DNA from: an uncultured Opitutia bacterium
Lineage (GTDB): Bacteria > Verrucomicrobiota > Verrucomicrobiia > Opitutales > Coraliomargaritaceae
Direction of reading: 5' to 3'
Assembly (NCBI GenBank): GCA_937899295.1
Contig: CALBPO010000138.1
Span: 1-9,514, forward strand
DNA length: 9,514 nt
The position numbers and the translations under genes are program-made. This document shows, piece after piece, positions 1 to 8,512 of the stretch. Position 1 is the first letter of the stretch; every line of letters begins with the position of its first letter. Below the pieces are notes generated by a model. That model was not told the DNA's origin. It worked only from the letters and a program-made list of their open reading frames with translations, and did no database searches.

Positions 1-584
1 AATTGCCCTATGATAGTATAGACCTGACGACGGACGCGCAACTGCTGGCCAACAACATTTTCCATATTTCTAAATAGATCATCAGCTATATACGAACCGA
101 CGACAATCACAGGGGACTTTGCATCAATGTCGGTATCTGCGATGAAGCGACCATAATTAAGCTTACGGTTTTTAATCCCTGCTAAGTCTGGAGTCACCCC
201 GTGAAGCATCGCCCTTGCGCGACGACCGTTGGCGATGAAACTTTCCCAGCCCATATCAACGATAGGTGTAACATAATCTGCAAGTGGAATAGCCTTTTCA
301 ATGGCAACGATATCACGCCAAGTCATGCCTGGCGAGATGCCTGCGATGTGTTGCTGGGATTCGGGTGCTTCACGCGGATACACTTCGAGACGAAGAACAC
401 CTCCGCTCCGTTCGAAGGAGGCACGCATGTTACCAAGCATTCCTTGCACTATACCGACCATGGCAACAAGCGCTGCTACGCCGAGGACGATACCACTCAT
501 AGAAAGTAGAGTGCGCACCTTATTCGACCAAACTTCACGTAGTCCGTTAGATGCACCTGCGAAGATATCAACTATCAGATTCAT
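1..584 (-). CDS. MacB/FtsX-type ABC transporter permease, N-terminal part (runs off the left edge)
   Basis: The first 194 residues of an inner-membrane ABC permease are visible; the rest lies beyond position 1. The protein starts MNLIVDIFAG, has a short cytoplasmic amphipathic stretch, then one hydrophobic segment at about residues 24-49 (VRTLLSMSGIVLGVAALVAM). A soluble domain follows, consistent with the periplasmic MacB_PCD domain that sits between TM1 and TM2 in MacB, LolC/E and FtsX relatives. The ATG at 584-582 has an AGGA element 8 bases upstream, the best ribosome-binding site in the window. It is the last visible gene of the operon and lies 130 bases downstream of the ATPase gene. 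In this family the permease dimer transmits ATP-driven motion to periplasmic partners and does not itself form a classical substrate channel. The substrate cannot be read from the sequence. The family call is firm; MacB versus another subfamily is not. Confidence 0.85.
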   Translation of the reverse strand, partial: MNLIVDIFAGASNGLREVWSNKVRTLLSMSGIVLGVAALVAMVGIVQGMLGNMRASFERSGGVLRLEVYPREAPESQQHIAGISPGMTWRDIVAIEKAIPLADYVTPIVDMGWESFIANGRRARAMLHGVTPDLAGIKNRKLNYGRFIADTDIDAKSPVIVVGSYIADDLFRNMENVVGQQLRVRRQVYTIIGQ

Positions 585-714
585 TTAAAGCATCCTTTCA
601 CTACAAGACTGCAGCGGAAAGAGGAGCTACAATTACGCTCTTTTCTTACGAGACAGTACGATCGTAAGGAGTGACTTATTTCGCTACACGATGAAGTTGT
701 GAATTCCATCTTCC
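585..714. other. Intra-operon gap between ATPase and permease genes, with a palindrome-containing hairpin
   Basis: This 130-base gap is unusually long for an efflux operon whose other genes overlap or nearly touch. It holds no convincing ORF. It contains an inverted repeat, CTTACGA (645-651) and TCGTAAG (662-668), with a 10-base loop, and the perfect 10-base palindrome TACGATCGTA at 657-666 overlaps its right arm. No T-run follows on the minus strand, so it is not a typical intrinsic terminator. It could be an mRNA processing or stability element, or a regulator site. That is inference. Confidence 0.35.
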
Positions 715-1407
715 TCATCGACCGTCATCCTCCACTATTTTGCCATCTTGCATGCAGATGCGGCGTTGAGCGTATTGAGCAACTACGTCGTCGTGCGTGA
801 CAAGTGCTAAAGTGATCCCCTCGTCAAGCAAGGAGCCGAACAGATCCATGATACGACCTCTATTTTTTGTATCGAGATTACCCGTCGGTTCGTCAGCAAG
901 AATTAGCCGCGGTTTGTTCACTAAGGATCGAGCGATGGCAACGCGTTGACGCTCGCCACCAGAGAGTTGACTCGGGCGATGACTGGCACGGTGTTCCATA
1001 CCAACGCGTTTAAGCACAGAGTATCCAAGCTCTTTTTTATTAGTGGAATTCTGACGTCCATAAATCAAAGGCAGCAGAACGTTATCCAATACGGAAAGCT
1101 TCGGTAATAAGTTATAAGATTGAAAAACGAAACCGATACGCGTGGAACGAAGCCGTGCGCGATCGCCTCGACCAATGTTGGAAACGTCCTCTCCCTCAAA
1201 GGACATCTGACCAGAGGTCGGACTGTCCATGAAGCCGAGTGTGTGCATAAGGGTCGATTTCCCAGAGCCAGAAGTACCGATGACCGCGATGAATTCACCA
1301 TCCTGAATCTGAAGGTCGAGCCCGTCGATGGCATGCACGAACTCGCTACCTACCTGGTAAGTGCGGCGAATGTTCTGTAGTTCAAAGACGGTGCGAGAAT
1401 CACTCAT
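715..1407 (-). CDS. ABC transporter ATP-binding protein, LolD/MacB family
   Basis: This 230-residue ATPase is the usual length for a LolD-type stand-alone nucleotide-binding subunit. All core motifs are intact: Walker A GTSGSGKST (residues 44-52), Q-loop Gln96 in FVFQSYNL, signature LSGGERQRVAIARSL (148 on), Walker B LILADEPTGNLD (168-179) and switch His205 in LVTHD. The open frame extends to 1467, but I chose the ATG at 1407. It begins directly before the conserved FELQNIRRTY strand, and an upstream start would add 20 residues lying inside the adaptor gene. The start overlaps the adaptor's TGA by 8 bases (ATGAGTGA), so the two genes are probably translationally coupled; no clear Shine-Dalgarno is seen. 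It would bind the cytoplasmic face of the permease and power export or extraction from the inner membrane. The motif set is shared by LolD, MacB-N and FtsE, and the neighbouring adaptor and outer-membrane factor favour efflux. Confidence 0.93.
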   Translation of the reverse strand: MSDSRTVFELQNIRRTYQVGSEFVHAIDGLDLQIQDGEFIAVIGTSGSGKSTLMHTLGFMDSPTSGQMSFEGEDVSNIGRGDRARLRSTRIGFVFQSYNLLPKLSVLDNVLLPLIYGRQNSTNKKELGYSVLKRVGMEHRASHRPSQLSGGERQRVAIARSLVNKPRLILADEPTGNLDTKNRGRIMDLFGSLLDEGITLALVTHDDVVAQYAQRRICMQDGKIVEDDGR

Positions 1408-2482
1408 CGTTATTACGAAACTCGGGCGGTCGACTAAGCGCGATGACATCTTTGGCATTAAGGCCATTTTTGATCTCTACATGCTGCAGATCGTTAATAC
1501 CAACTTCGACTTTCTGTTTTCCCCAGCCCGTGGCGGTTTTCAAATAAACATGGCTACTCTGTTCTTCAGTAAAAACACCTGAGATCAGGACACTGACCAC
1601 ACCTTCGACCGAGGCGATCGGCACCTCAACAGTGGCGCTAATACCTGGGCGTACACGATTGTCTGAAACTTCGAAGACGACTTCGATGGGAAAAACGCGA
1701 ACATTCCCGTCACGCCGCGCTGAGGGGGCAATCACGTCTATGCGGCCTTCGACCTCAAAATCGGGTATGGCGTCGAAGCGTAAGTAGGCAGACTGACCAA
1801 CAAAAAGCCGCTCGACATCGACTTCGTTGATTTTTGCCTCCATGTAAAGCTCGCTGAGCTGGGCTATCGTGAGAAGATCTGTGCCGTTGGAAACGGAAGT
1901 CGCTCCGGAGATGACTTGCCCATCTGTCACATTGATCAATGTAAGGATACCCTCGTGTGGCGCAGTTATAACAGTTTTTGAGAGATCCTCTTCGGCATCT
2001 TCGAGACGGGCTTGTGCGATCTCAAGGTTGAGTTCGGAAAGTTTAAAATCGGTCTTGGCGTCTAGGAATTCTTTTTCACCGACGAATTTTTTAGTGTGAA
2101 GTTCTTTCAGTCGCTCGTAGTTACGCTTCGAGCGTTCGAGGCGGAGACGATCAGCTTCGAAACTACGTTCGGCTTCACGTACTCGCGTTTGAAGGCTGAT
2201 ACGATCTAGCTCTACGAGCACTTCACCCCGCTGAACAGAGTCACCCTCCTCGACCAAAATGCGCGTAATACGACCACTTATCTCGGACTTCACGATCGAA
2301 CTAAGAAGAGGTAACACCTCCCCCGTGGCGGGGACAACAGATTTAAGATCGCGAAGTGCAGCGATGTCTGTTTGGACCACACCTGAATCTCTAGCGTTAC
2401 CGTCGGGGACGACTTGAATCAAGCCGTAGATGCCCGCAACAATCAGGACTGAAACAAAAATAATTATGGTGCTACGTTTCAT
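1400..2482 (-). CDS. HlyD/AcrA/MacA-type periplasmic adaptor (membrane fusion protein)
   Basis: This 360-residue adaptor links an inner-membrane ABC transporter to an outer-membrane channel. It has an N-terminal membrane anchor (about residues 5-23, STIIIFVSVLIVAGIYGL). The first lipoyl half is at about 66-93 (SGRITRILVEEGDSVQRGE), followed by a charged coiled-coil hairpin at about 97-168, rich in Arg, Glu and Leu. The second lipoyl half is at about 171-193 (ITAPHEGILTLINVTDGQVI), then come beta-barrel and membrane-proximal domains. This order matches the MacA type. The frame is open to 2560, but the ATG at 2482 is preferred because it starts just before the hydrophobic anchor and lies 5 bases after the outer-membrane-factor stop. 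No good Shine-Dalgarno precedes it, so translation may depend on coupling. The 3' end overlaps the ATPase start. The gene looks complete. Confidence 0.92.
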   Translation of the reverse strand: MKRSTIIIFVSVLIVAGIYGLIQVVPDGNARDSGVVQTDIAALRDLKSVVPATGEVLPLLSSIVKSEISGRITRILVEEGDSVQRGEVLVELDRISLQTRVREAERSFEADRLRLERSKRNYERLKELHTKKFVGEKEFLDAKTDFKLSELNLEIAQARLEDAEEDLSKTVITAPHEGILTLINVTDGQVISGATSVSNGTDLLTIAQLSELYMEAKINEVDVERLFVGQSAYLRFDAIPDFEVEGRIDVIAPSARRDGNVRVFPIEVVFEVSDNRVRPGISATVEVPIASVEGVVSVLISGVFTEEQSSHVYLKTATGWGKQKVEVGINDLQHVEIKNGLNAKDVIALSRPPEFRNNDE

Positions 2483-2487
2483 GGTAT

Positions 2488-4026
2488 TTATTTGGCAGAT
2501 ACTGAATCGAGATCGACAGTTGGCGCGGTCAATTGTGTGTAGGGTTCGACGGCATTCCAATCAAGACCGTTGCGGGCGAGTAATGTGCCATCGACACGGC
2601 TGAGTCGAACTGTGGCACGGAGAGTTTCTATAATTGATTGTAGGTAATTGCTCTTCGCACGGTCGTAGTCACGCTGCGCTTCGAGTAAACTGCGATATGG
2701 CACGAGGCCAGAGCCATAGCGAGCACGTTCTTGCTCGAAGGCTTCTTCGTTGAGTAAGACTGAGGCACGAGTGACTTCAATACGCTTAAAACCGGCGCTG
2801 GCGGAGCGCCAAGCCTTACGAGCAGCAAGCGCTTTTTCCTGCTTAATATTATAGAGCTGGAGAGTCGCTGACTCCACGGCTCGCTTGGCTTTACGAGCGC
2901 GGGCGCGGGCATCACGAAAGCCCCAAGGCATACGCACTTCAAGACCGAATGACCAATCATAGCCATCGGCATTGTAGGCCCCACGGCAGGCGGTCTTACC
3001 GTCTTGGTCACGGCCGCGCTAAGTGACACCAGTCGTCAGATCGAGATTAGGACGCGTTTCATCTTGGGCGAGGATACGATTGATCCGTTCAACTTCGACT
3101 TGGTGCTCCTGCACCTTAGCATCAACATCACTAAGTATGGTGTCCTTGACTACATCGCCAATGGAGCGGAGCGGCTCCATGCTATCTGGTAAACTCATGA
3201 CAAGAATCTCCCCACTAGTCGTTTCCATAAAATTGGTTTGGCCCATGGCGTGCCGAAGCACATCTTGGGCGTCTTCAATCGCACGGTCGGCTTGAATAAT
3301 GGCTTCTTGCTGGTTGAGAAATTCAGCCTCGGCTTGTAGCACTTCGAGTGAGGTGACAAGGCCAAGACGTTCGCGCTCGCCGTTCTCTTCAAGAAGATTT
3401 TCCGCAAGAGCGAGACTTGAAGCGATCAAGGCCTTATCGGCGCGAGTGTAGGCGAGATTCCAATAAGCGATCTCGGTATTAAGTACTAGGTCGAGCACTT
3501 CGGAACGCAGCTCGAATAAGGAGCGCTCGGCTGTGACTTTAGCCCGAGCTAGTGGGGCGAGATTGACGGTCGACCACGCGTCCTTCAATAGTGGCTGGCG
3601 AATTAATAGACCCACATCGCTGCCGTAGTCCGGGTTACGTTCGGCGTTATTATTAGAATATCTTCGGCTTGTAGAAGAATCTAAGGTAACGGTCGCACCG
3701 GTTGAAAAGCGCTTATTAGCACCCGCTTGCGCGCGACGGTTTTCGTTCTCAGGGACAACACCTATTTGATCCAATGCACTACTTCGAGCCGCTGATTTTC
3801 GCTCCTGTAGGGAAGCCCTAGCAAAGAGCGATGGGTCGAACTGAGCTTCTTCGATCGCAACCGAGTCAAGTGCATTGACAGGTGCGTAAGTAGCAATTCG
3901 TAGGTCCAGATTATGCTCTAGCGCGGAAGCGATAGCTGCTCGCAAAGGCAATTCTGTATCTTCGGCAGACAGAATTCCTGTGATAATAAATAAGGGGAGT
4001 AAAAAATTGTAATGGCGATCAAGCAT
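2488..4026 (-). pseudogene. TolC-type outer-membrane efflux factor interrupted by an in-frame amber codon
   Basis: Read from the ATG at 4026, the frame gives a signal peptide (MLDRHYNFLLPLFIITGILS, then AED) and an OEP/TolC domain: helical, Ala/Glu/Leu-rich, with the typical QPLL element near residue 144. At codon 336 (3021-3019) there is a TAG directly after PNLDLTTGVT. The same frame then stays open for another 176 codons to TAA at 2488. That part reads as the second half of the same family: a GYDWSFGLEVRMPWGF segment, then long coiled-coil helices ending AVEPYTQL. The joined length of about 512 codons fits a two-repeat outer-membrane factor. Each half alone is too short for a closed beta-barrel and tunnel, and the distal half has no signal peptide. 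TAG also ends galE and the ketosynthase gene here, so it is a normal stop in this genome. The likeliest readings are a recent nonsense substitution or a sequencing or assembly error; readthrough is possible. The adaptor follows 5 bases downstream, which supports operon membership. Confidence 0.85.
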
Positions 4027-4221
4027 GGACGTAGATGGTTTAAGAAGCCAAAACGCGACAAAAGTTCAAACAAATGTTCCAGGTATAGCGTGAGTTAACC
4101 ATCAATTATCGACTAATCGATTGATTAAGAGTTTAACCCATATAGCTTGCTCAGGTGTGAACCGTTCAAGCTTGGTATCCACGCCATTGGTGTACTCGTG
4201 CAAGTCCAAGGTAAATATATA
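4027..4221. other. Gap between galE and the outer-membrane-factor gene
   Basis: This 195-base stretch separates two minus-strand genes. The galE-proximal part carries the possible small ORF described separately. The centre (4101-4127) has several short overlapping AT-rich inverted repeats: ATCAAT/ATTGAT, TAATC/GATTA, and the palindrome AATCGATT at 4115-4122. These are weak and none has a following T-run. The last 75 bases before the outer-membrane-factor ATG hold no clear Shine-Dalgarno and no promoter I trust. Confidence 0.4.
4102..4209 (-). CDS. Possible small protein directly downstream of galE (unrecognised)
   Basis: In the same frame as galE, right after its TAG stop, the minus strand stays open for 39 codons to a TGA at 4104-4102. 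The translation looks protein-like, ending TKLERFTPEQAIWVKLLINR then LVDN, with a plausible amphipathic helix and balanced charge. No ATG starts it. Candidates are TTG at 4209 (35 residues) or GTG at 4182 (26 residues), neither with a Shine-Dalgarno, although translation could be coupled to galE termination. I do not recognise a family. It could be a genuine small gene, the remains of a longer 3' region, or chance. GalE already has a normal C-terminus, so an extension of GalE is not needed. Confidence 0.25.
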   Translation of the reverse strand: MDLHEYTNGVDTKLERFTPEQAIWVKLLINRLVDN

Positions 4222-5211
4222 CTAATCGGAAAAGCCATCGGGCTTGGCCTGATGCCAGCGCCAAGCGGTCTCGATGATCTCTTTGACTTCAGTGAATTTA
4301 ATTTCCCATCCCAATTCATTCTGCGCCTTACTAGAGTCGGCGTAGAGTGCGGGTGGATCTCCCGCGCGACGGCCATCGTCAATCACGGGCACCTTTAGGC
4401 CAGTCACGGCTTCGACTGCATCGATGATCTCGCGCACAGAGTTGGGGCGACCTGTGCCAAGATTGTAGAAATGACTCGCTCCAGGAGTCTCTAGCTTTTC
4501 AAAAGCGGCAATGTGCGCACGCGAAAGATCGTCCACATGCACGTAGTCGCGCAAGCAAGTGCCATCAGGCGTATCGTAATCCGTGCCGAATATTTTGATA
4601 TGATCGCGACGACCCGTGGCCGCATCGAACACGAGAGGGATGAGGTGCGTCTCTGGTTGGTGGTCCTCACCGATTGTGCCGTCCTCTGCTGCCCCAGCGG
4701 CGTTAAAGTAACGAAAAGCAGCGAAGCTGAGGCCGTAAGCATGAGCAAAAGATTTGAGGCAATTTTCCACATCGAGCTTGGTCTGTCCGTAGGGGTTGAT
4801 CGGCGCTTGTGGTAGCGTCTCTACGATGGGAAGCGATTGCGGTTCGCCATAAGTCGCGCAGGTTGAGGAGAAGACAAATTTTTTGACCCCGTTATCCAGC
4901 ATCGTCTCTAAGAGGCGGAGCGTAGCGACAAAATTATTATTGTAGTATTTTCGCGGCTCGGTGACCGACTCGCCGACATAGGCGAAGGCAGCGAAATGCA
5001 TGACTAGCTCGATCGACTCATCACGCAGGATTTGCCCCACGATTTCCTGGTTGCCCAAATCCGCATCATAAAAAGGTATTTCCGCGCTGACCGCGGATCG
5101 ATGGCCGAATACCAGATTATCCAACACAACTGGGCGATGCCCCGCTGCGACGAGTTGACGCACACAATGGCTACCAATGTAACCTGCTCCTCCGACGACT
5201 AATACGTTCAT
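4222..5211 (-). CDS. galE: UDP-glucose 4-epimerase
   Basis: This 329-residue extended short-chain dehydrogenase interconverts UDP-glucose and UDP-galactose using bound NAD in the cytoplasm. It supplies galactosyl units for surface polysaccharide and serves galactose metabolism. The NAD-binding motif GGAGYIGSH (residues 7-15, Gly7/Gly10/Gly13) opens the protein, followed by Asp31 after the second strand. The catalytic set is visible: Thr117 in FSSTCATYG (the Ser/Thr position) and Tyr141/Lys145 in NPYGQTK. RYFNAAGA and LRDYVHVDDL are further GalE hallmarks. The C-terminus ending WRWHQAKPDGF is where the family normally stops, so the TAG at 4222 is natural. The ATG at 5211 starts immediately before the Rossmann strand; only a weak purine stretch (CTGAAAT) precedes it. 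It is divergent from the ketosynthase gene and upstream of the efflux operon, with no clear terminator between. A UDP-GlcNAc specificity cannot be excluded. Confidence 0.96.
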   Translation of the reverse strand: MNVLVVGGAGYIGSHCVRQLVAAGHRPVVLDNLVFGHRSAVSAEIPFYDADLGNQEIVGQILRDESIELVMHFAAFAYVGESVTEPRKYYNNNFVATLRLLETMLDNGVKKFVFSSTCATYGEPQSLPIVETLPQAPINPYGQTKLDVENCLKSFAHAYGLSFAAFRYFNAAGAAEDGTIGEDHQPETHLIPLVFDAATGRRDHIKIFGTDYDTPDGTCLRDYVHVDDLSRAHIAAFEKLETPGASHFYNLGTGRPNSVREIIDAVEAVTGLKVPVIDDGRRAGDPPALYADSSKAQNELGWEIKFTEVKEIIETAWRWHQAKPDGFSD

Positions 5212-5313
5212 ATTTCAGAATATTGTGCTTAGCGATCCAGATTCCAATCACAAAGGCAGCGATTGGCCAAAATTTCGAATCCGCATTTGCCCCAAAGCAA
5301 AACTTTTCCACTA

Positions 5314-5344
5314 TTGACAGTATCACTGCTTCACGTGGTATCCC
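5314..5344 (+). promoter_or_regulatory. Candidate sigma-70-like promoter for the ketosynthase cassette
   Basis: A perfect TTGACA -35 hexamer lies at 5314-5319, in the divergent gap between galE and the ketosynthase gene. The -10 region is poor: GTATCC at an 18-base spacing or TATCCC at 19. Transcription would begin only a few bases before the ATG at 5358, leaving a very short leader. That could fit a genome using few Shine-Dalgarno sites. The rest of the gap (5212-5357) shows no repeats or operator-like palindromes. Confidence 0.3.
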
Positions 5345-5357
5345 TTACCGCTTTCCC

Positions 5358-6614
<1,257 letters not shown>

Positions 6615-6660
6615 TCGCTTTTTCTAGCATCATACATTACTTATCAGCCATCTTATTACC

Positions 6661-6912
<252 letters not shown>

Positions 6913-6937
6913 ATTTTCGCGACTCAAATAGTATCAC

Positions 6938-6972
6938 CAACGTAACACAGGCATCTTGTCTGTGTTTCGTTG
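6938..6972 (+). repeat. Strong hairpin after the ACP gene
   Basis: An inverted repeat pairs CAACG-T-AACACAG (6938-6950) with CTGTGTT-T-CGTTG (6960-6972). That gives 12 base pairs interrupted by one T/T mismatch, around a 9-base loop. It starts 25 bases after the ACP stop. No T-run follows (TATATGGA), so a classical intrinsic terminator is unlikely. It may protect the ketosynthase-ACP mRNA from 3' degradation or set the ACP to oxidoreductase ratio. The function is inferred. Confidence 0.55.
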
Positions 6973-6978
6973 TATATG

Positions 6979-7005
6979 GATGGCAGTTCCGTCAATAATG
7001 CCATC
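6979..7005 (+). repeat. Second hairpin in the ACP-oxidoreductase gap
   Basis: GATGGCA (6979-6985) pairs perfectly with TGCCATC (6999-7005) over a 13-base loop, and an extra G/T wobble pair is possible outside. It lies 6 bases after the first hairpin and 44 bases before the oxidoreductase ATG. The tandem arrangement suggests an RNA control element or a palindromic protein-binding site between the cistrons. It is weaker than the first hairpin. Confidence 0.4.
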
Positions 7006-7049
7006 TCGGCAGTGACAACGTATTGCCCTCCATTCCATCGCACTCTCTG

Positions 7050-8483
7050 ATGCCAAGCTCCCTCGATCAGCAACACTACGAAACCGTCATCATCGGCGCC
7101 GGTATGGCTGGCCTCGCTGCGGGCATCCGTCTCGCACTTGCCGGCAAGAATGTCATTATCCTAGAGCGCCACAATGCCTCAGGTGGACTCAATTCTTTTT
7201 ACAGTCAGGCAGGGCGTAAGTTCGATGTAGGCCTCCACGCCATGACTAACTATGTGCCCAAAGGCACCAAGGGCACCCCTCTGACCAAGCTGCTACGACA
7301 ACTCCGCATCCCTTATGATGCCCTTGACCTCAGCCCACAGAATTGTTCACGCATTCACTTCCCCGACTGCCAACTCGGCTTCAACAACGAATTCGCTTTT
7401 TTCGAAGCCGAAGTCGCCCGCGCCTTCCCAAAGCAAATCGACGGTTTCCTCGCCCTTGCCGAAGAAGTCCGCACCCTCGACGCCTTTAATCTTGGTTCTA
7501 TACCCTCCTCCGCCCGCACAGCCGTGCAGCGTCACATCTCCGATTCACTGCTGGAGGACATGATTTTTTGCCCCGTCATGTATTATGGTAGCGCGCAAGA
7601 GCACGATATGGACTATGGCCAATTCGCCATTATGTTTCGCTCTCTCTTTTTCGAAGGTTTTGCCCGACCACTCGAAGGCGTGCGCGTGATTGTGAAACTC
7701 CTTCAAGATAAGTATCGCAGCCTCGGCGGCATCCGCAAAATGAAATGTGGTATCCAAAAGATCCATACGAGCAGGGGTAGAGCCACCACCATCGAACTCG
7801 ACAACGGCGCCTCGATCTCTGCAGACAAAATCATCTCCACAGCCGGAGCCGTTGAGACCGCCCGCCTCTGCACTGATCAACTCGTCGACGCCGAATCCGA
7901 CAACATCGGCCAACTCAGCTTCACCGAAACCATTACCGTGTTAGATAAACAACCCACCGAATTCGGTTGGGATGATACCATTATCTTTTTCAACACCGCT
8001 GAACGTTTTCGCTACACTCGCGTCAAAGACGATCTCGTTGATCCAAGCAGCGGCGTCATTTGCTTTCCCAACAACTACCAATATGGCGAAGATCGCCAAC
8101 TCAAGGAAGGCTTTCTTCGCGTCACCGCCATGGCCAACCACGACAAATGGTGCGCTCTCAACGAGGATGACTATTTAGCACAGAAGTCCCACTGGTATGA
8201 CGAATTACAAAAAGTCACTCTTGGTCTACTACCTAAGCCCAAAAACAATCTAAATTTCGAAGATCACCGTCTAGCTAAAGACATGTTCACCCCCCGCACC
8301 GTCCGTAAATATACGGGTCACCTAAACGGCGCAATCTACGGTGCACCTAACAAAATCAAAGACGGCCGTACCCACCTAGAGAATCTCTACCTGGCTGGCA
8401 CTGACCAAGGCTTCCTCGGCATCGTCGGCGCCATGCTTAGCGGCATCTCGATGGCTAATCTGCACGTGCTGCAAGGTGACTAA
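7050..8483 (+). CDS. FAD-dependent CrtI/RetSat-type oxidoreductase (phytoene desaturase-like)
   Basis: This 477-residue flavoprotein belongs to the phytoene desaturase, carotene isomerase and retinol saturase superfamily. The N-terminal dinucleotide-binding motif is VIIGAGMAGLAAG (Gly16, Gly18, Gly21), with acidic Glu39 ending the second strand in IILERHNASGG. The C-terminal FAD-contact segment is LYLAGTDQGFLGIVGA (residues 446-461), the usual closing motif of this superfamily. Members desaturate, isomerise or saturate carbon-carbon bonds in long polyene or acyl chains, often at the membrane surface. The frame also allows a TTG start at 7023; I chose the ATG at 7050 because it gives a short leader before the Rossmann strand and TTG is a poorer start. 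Neither has a Shine-Dalgarno. The gene follows the ketosynthase and ACP genes on the same strand after a 137-base gap with two hairpins. No crtB or other carotenoid gene is visible, so the substrate may be an ACP-linked or ACP-derived chain. That is inference. Confidence 0.88.
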   Translation: MPSSLDQQHYETVIIGAGMAGLAAGIRLALAGKNVIILERHNASGGLNSFYSQAGRKFDVGLHAMTNYVPKGTKGTPLTKLLRQLRIPYDALDLSPQNCSRIHFPDCQLGFNNEFAFFEAEVARAFPKQIDGFLALAEEVRTLDAFNLGSIPSSARTAVQRHISDSLLEDMIFCPVMYYGSAQEHDMDYGQFAIMFRSLFFEGFARPLEGVRVIVKLLQDKYRSLGGIRKMKCGIQKIHTSRGRATTIELDNGASISADKIISTAGAVETARLCTDQLVDAESDNIGQLSFTETITVLDKQPTEFGWDDTIIFFNTAERFRYTRVKDDLVDPSSGVICFPNNYQYGEDRQLKEGFLRVTAMANHDKWCALNEDDYLAQKSHWYDELQKVTLGLLPKPKNNLNFEDHRLAKDMFTPRTVRKYTGHLNGAIYGAPNKIKDGRTHLENLYLAGTDQGFLGIVGAMLSGISMANLHVLQGD

Positions 8484-8512
8484 CGCTATTGCTCTATCAA
8501 TATCTTCTCTCG
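8484..8512. other. Short convergent gap without visible terminator
   Basis: The oxidoreductase gene (plus) and upp (minus) end tail to tail with 29 bases between their stops. I see no stem-loop with a T-run on either strand. Transcripts may overlap at their 3' ends or end by factor-dependent termination. Confidence 0.4.

Noticed and set aside
201..588. Two plus-strand open frames (102 and 95 codons) near the left edge
   Set aside because: They lie opposite the permease gene, whose hydrophobic segment and MacB-like features are clear on the minus strand.
3019..3021. Reassignment of TAG to a sense codon in this genome
   Set aside because: TAG ends galE and the ketosynthase gene at their natural C-termini, so global reassignment is unlikely; local suppression remains only a minor possibility.
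2628..3029. 133-codon minus-strand frame overlapping the distal half of the outer-membrane factor, which could suggest a frameshift instead of a stop
   Set aside because: Its translation (MSLSAAVTKTVRPPAVG and onward) lacks outer-membrane-factor features, whereas the frame continuous across the TAG has them. It is a shadow frame.
4125..4382. 85-codon minus-strand frame across the galE 3' end
   Set aside because: It is out of frame with galE over a stretch where the galE frame carries the conserved C-terminus; the portion beyond galE has low-complexity Ser/Asn/Leu content.
5212..5300. Possible galE promoter on the minus strand (TTGGAA with TATTCT or AATATT)
   Set aside because: Spacing and -10 matches are too poor to separate from chance.
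5223..5357. 45-residue N-terminal extension of the ketosynthase from an upstream ATG
   Set aside because: The extension has no family counterpart, would overlap the TTGACA promoter candidate, and the ATG at 5358 sits just before the conserved first strand.
7545..7913. 122-codon minus-strand frame opposite the oxidoreductase gene
   Set aside because: It is Gly/Asp/Val-rich antisense translation inside a clear flavoprotein gene, with no start signal or recognisable motif.
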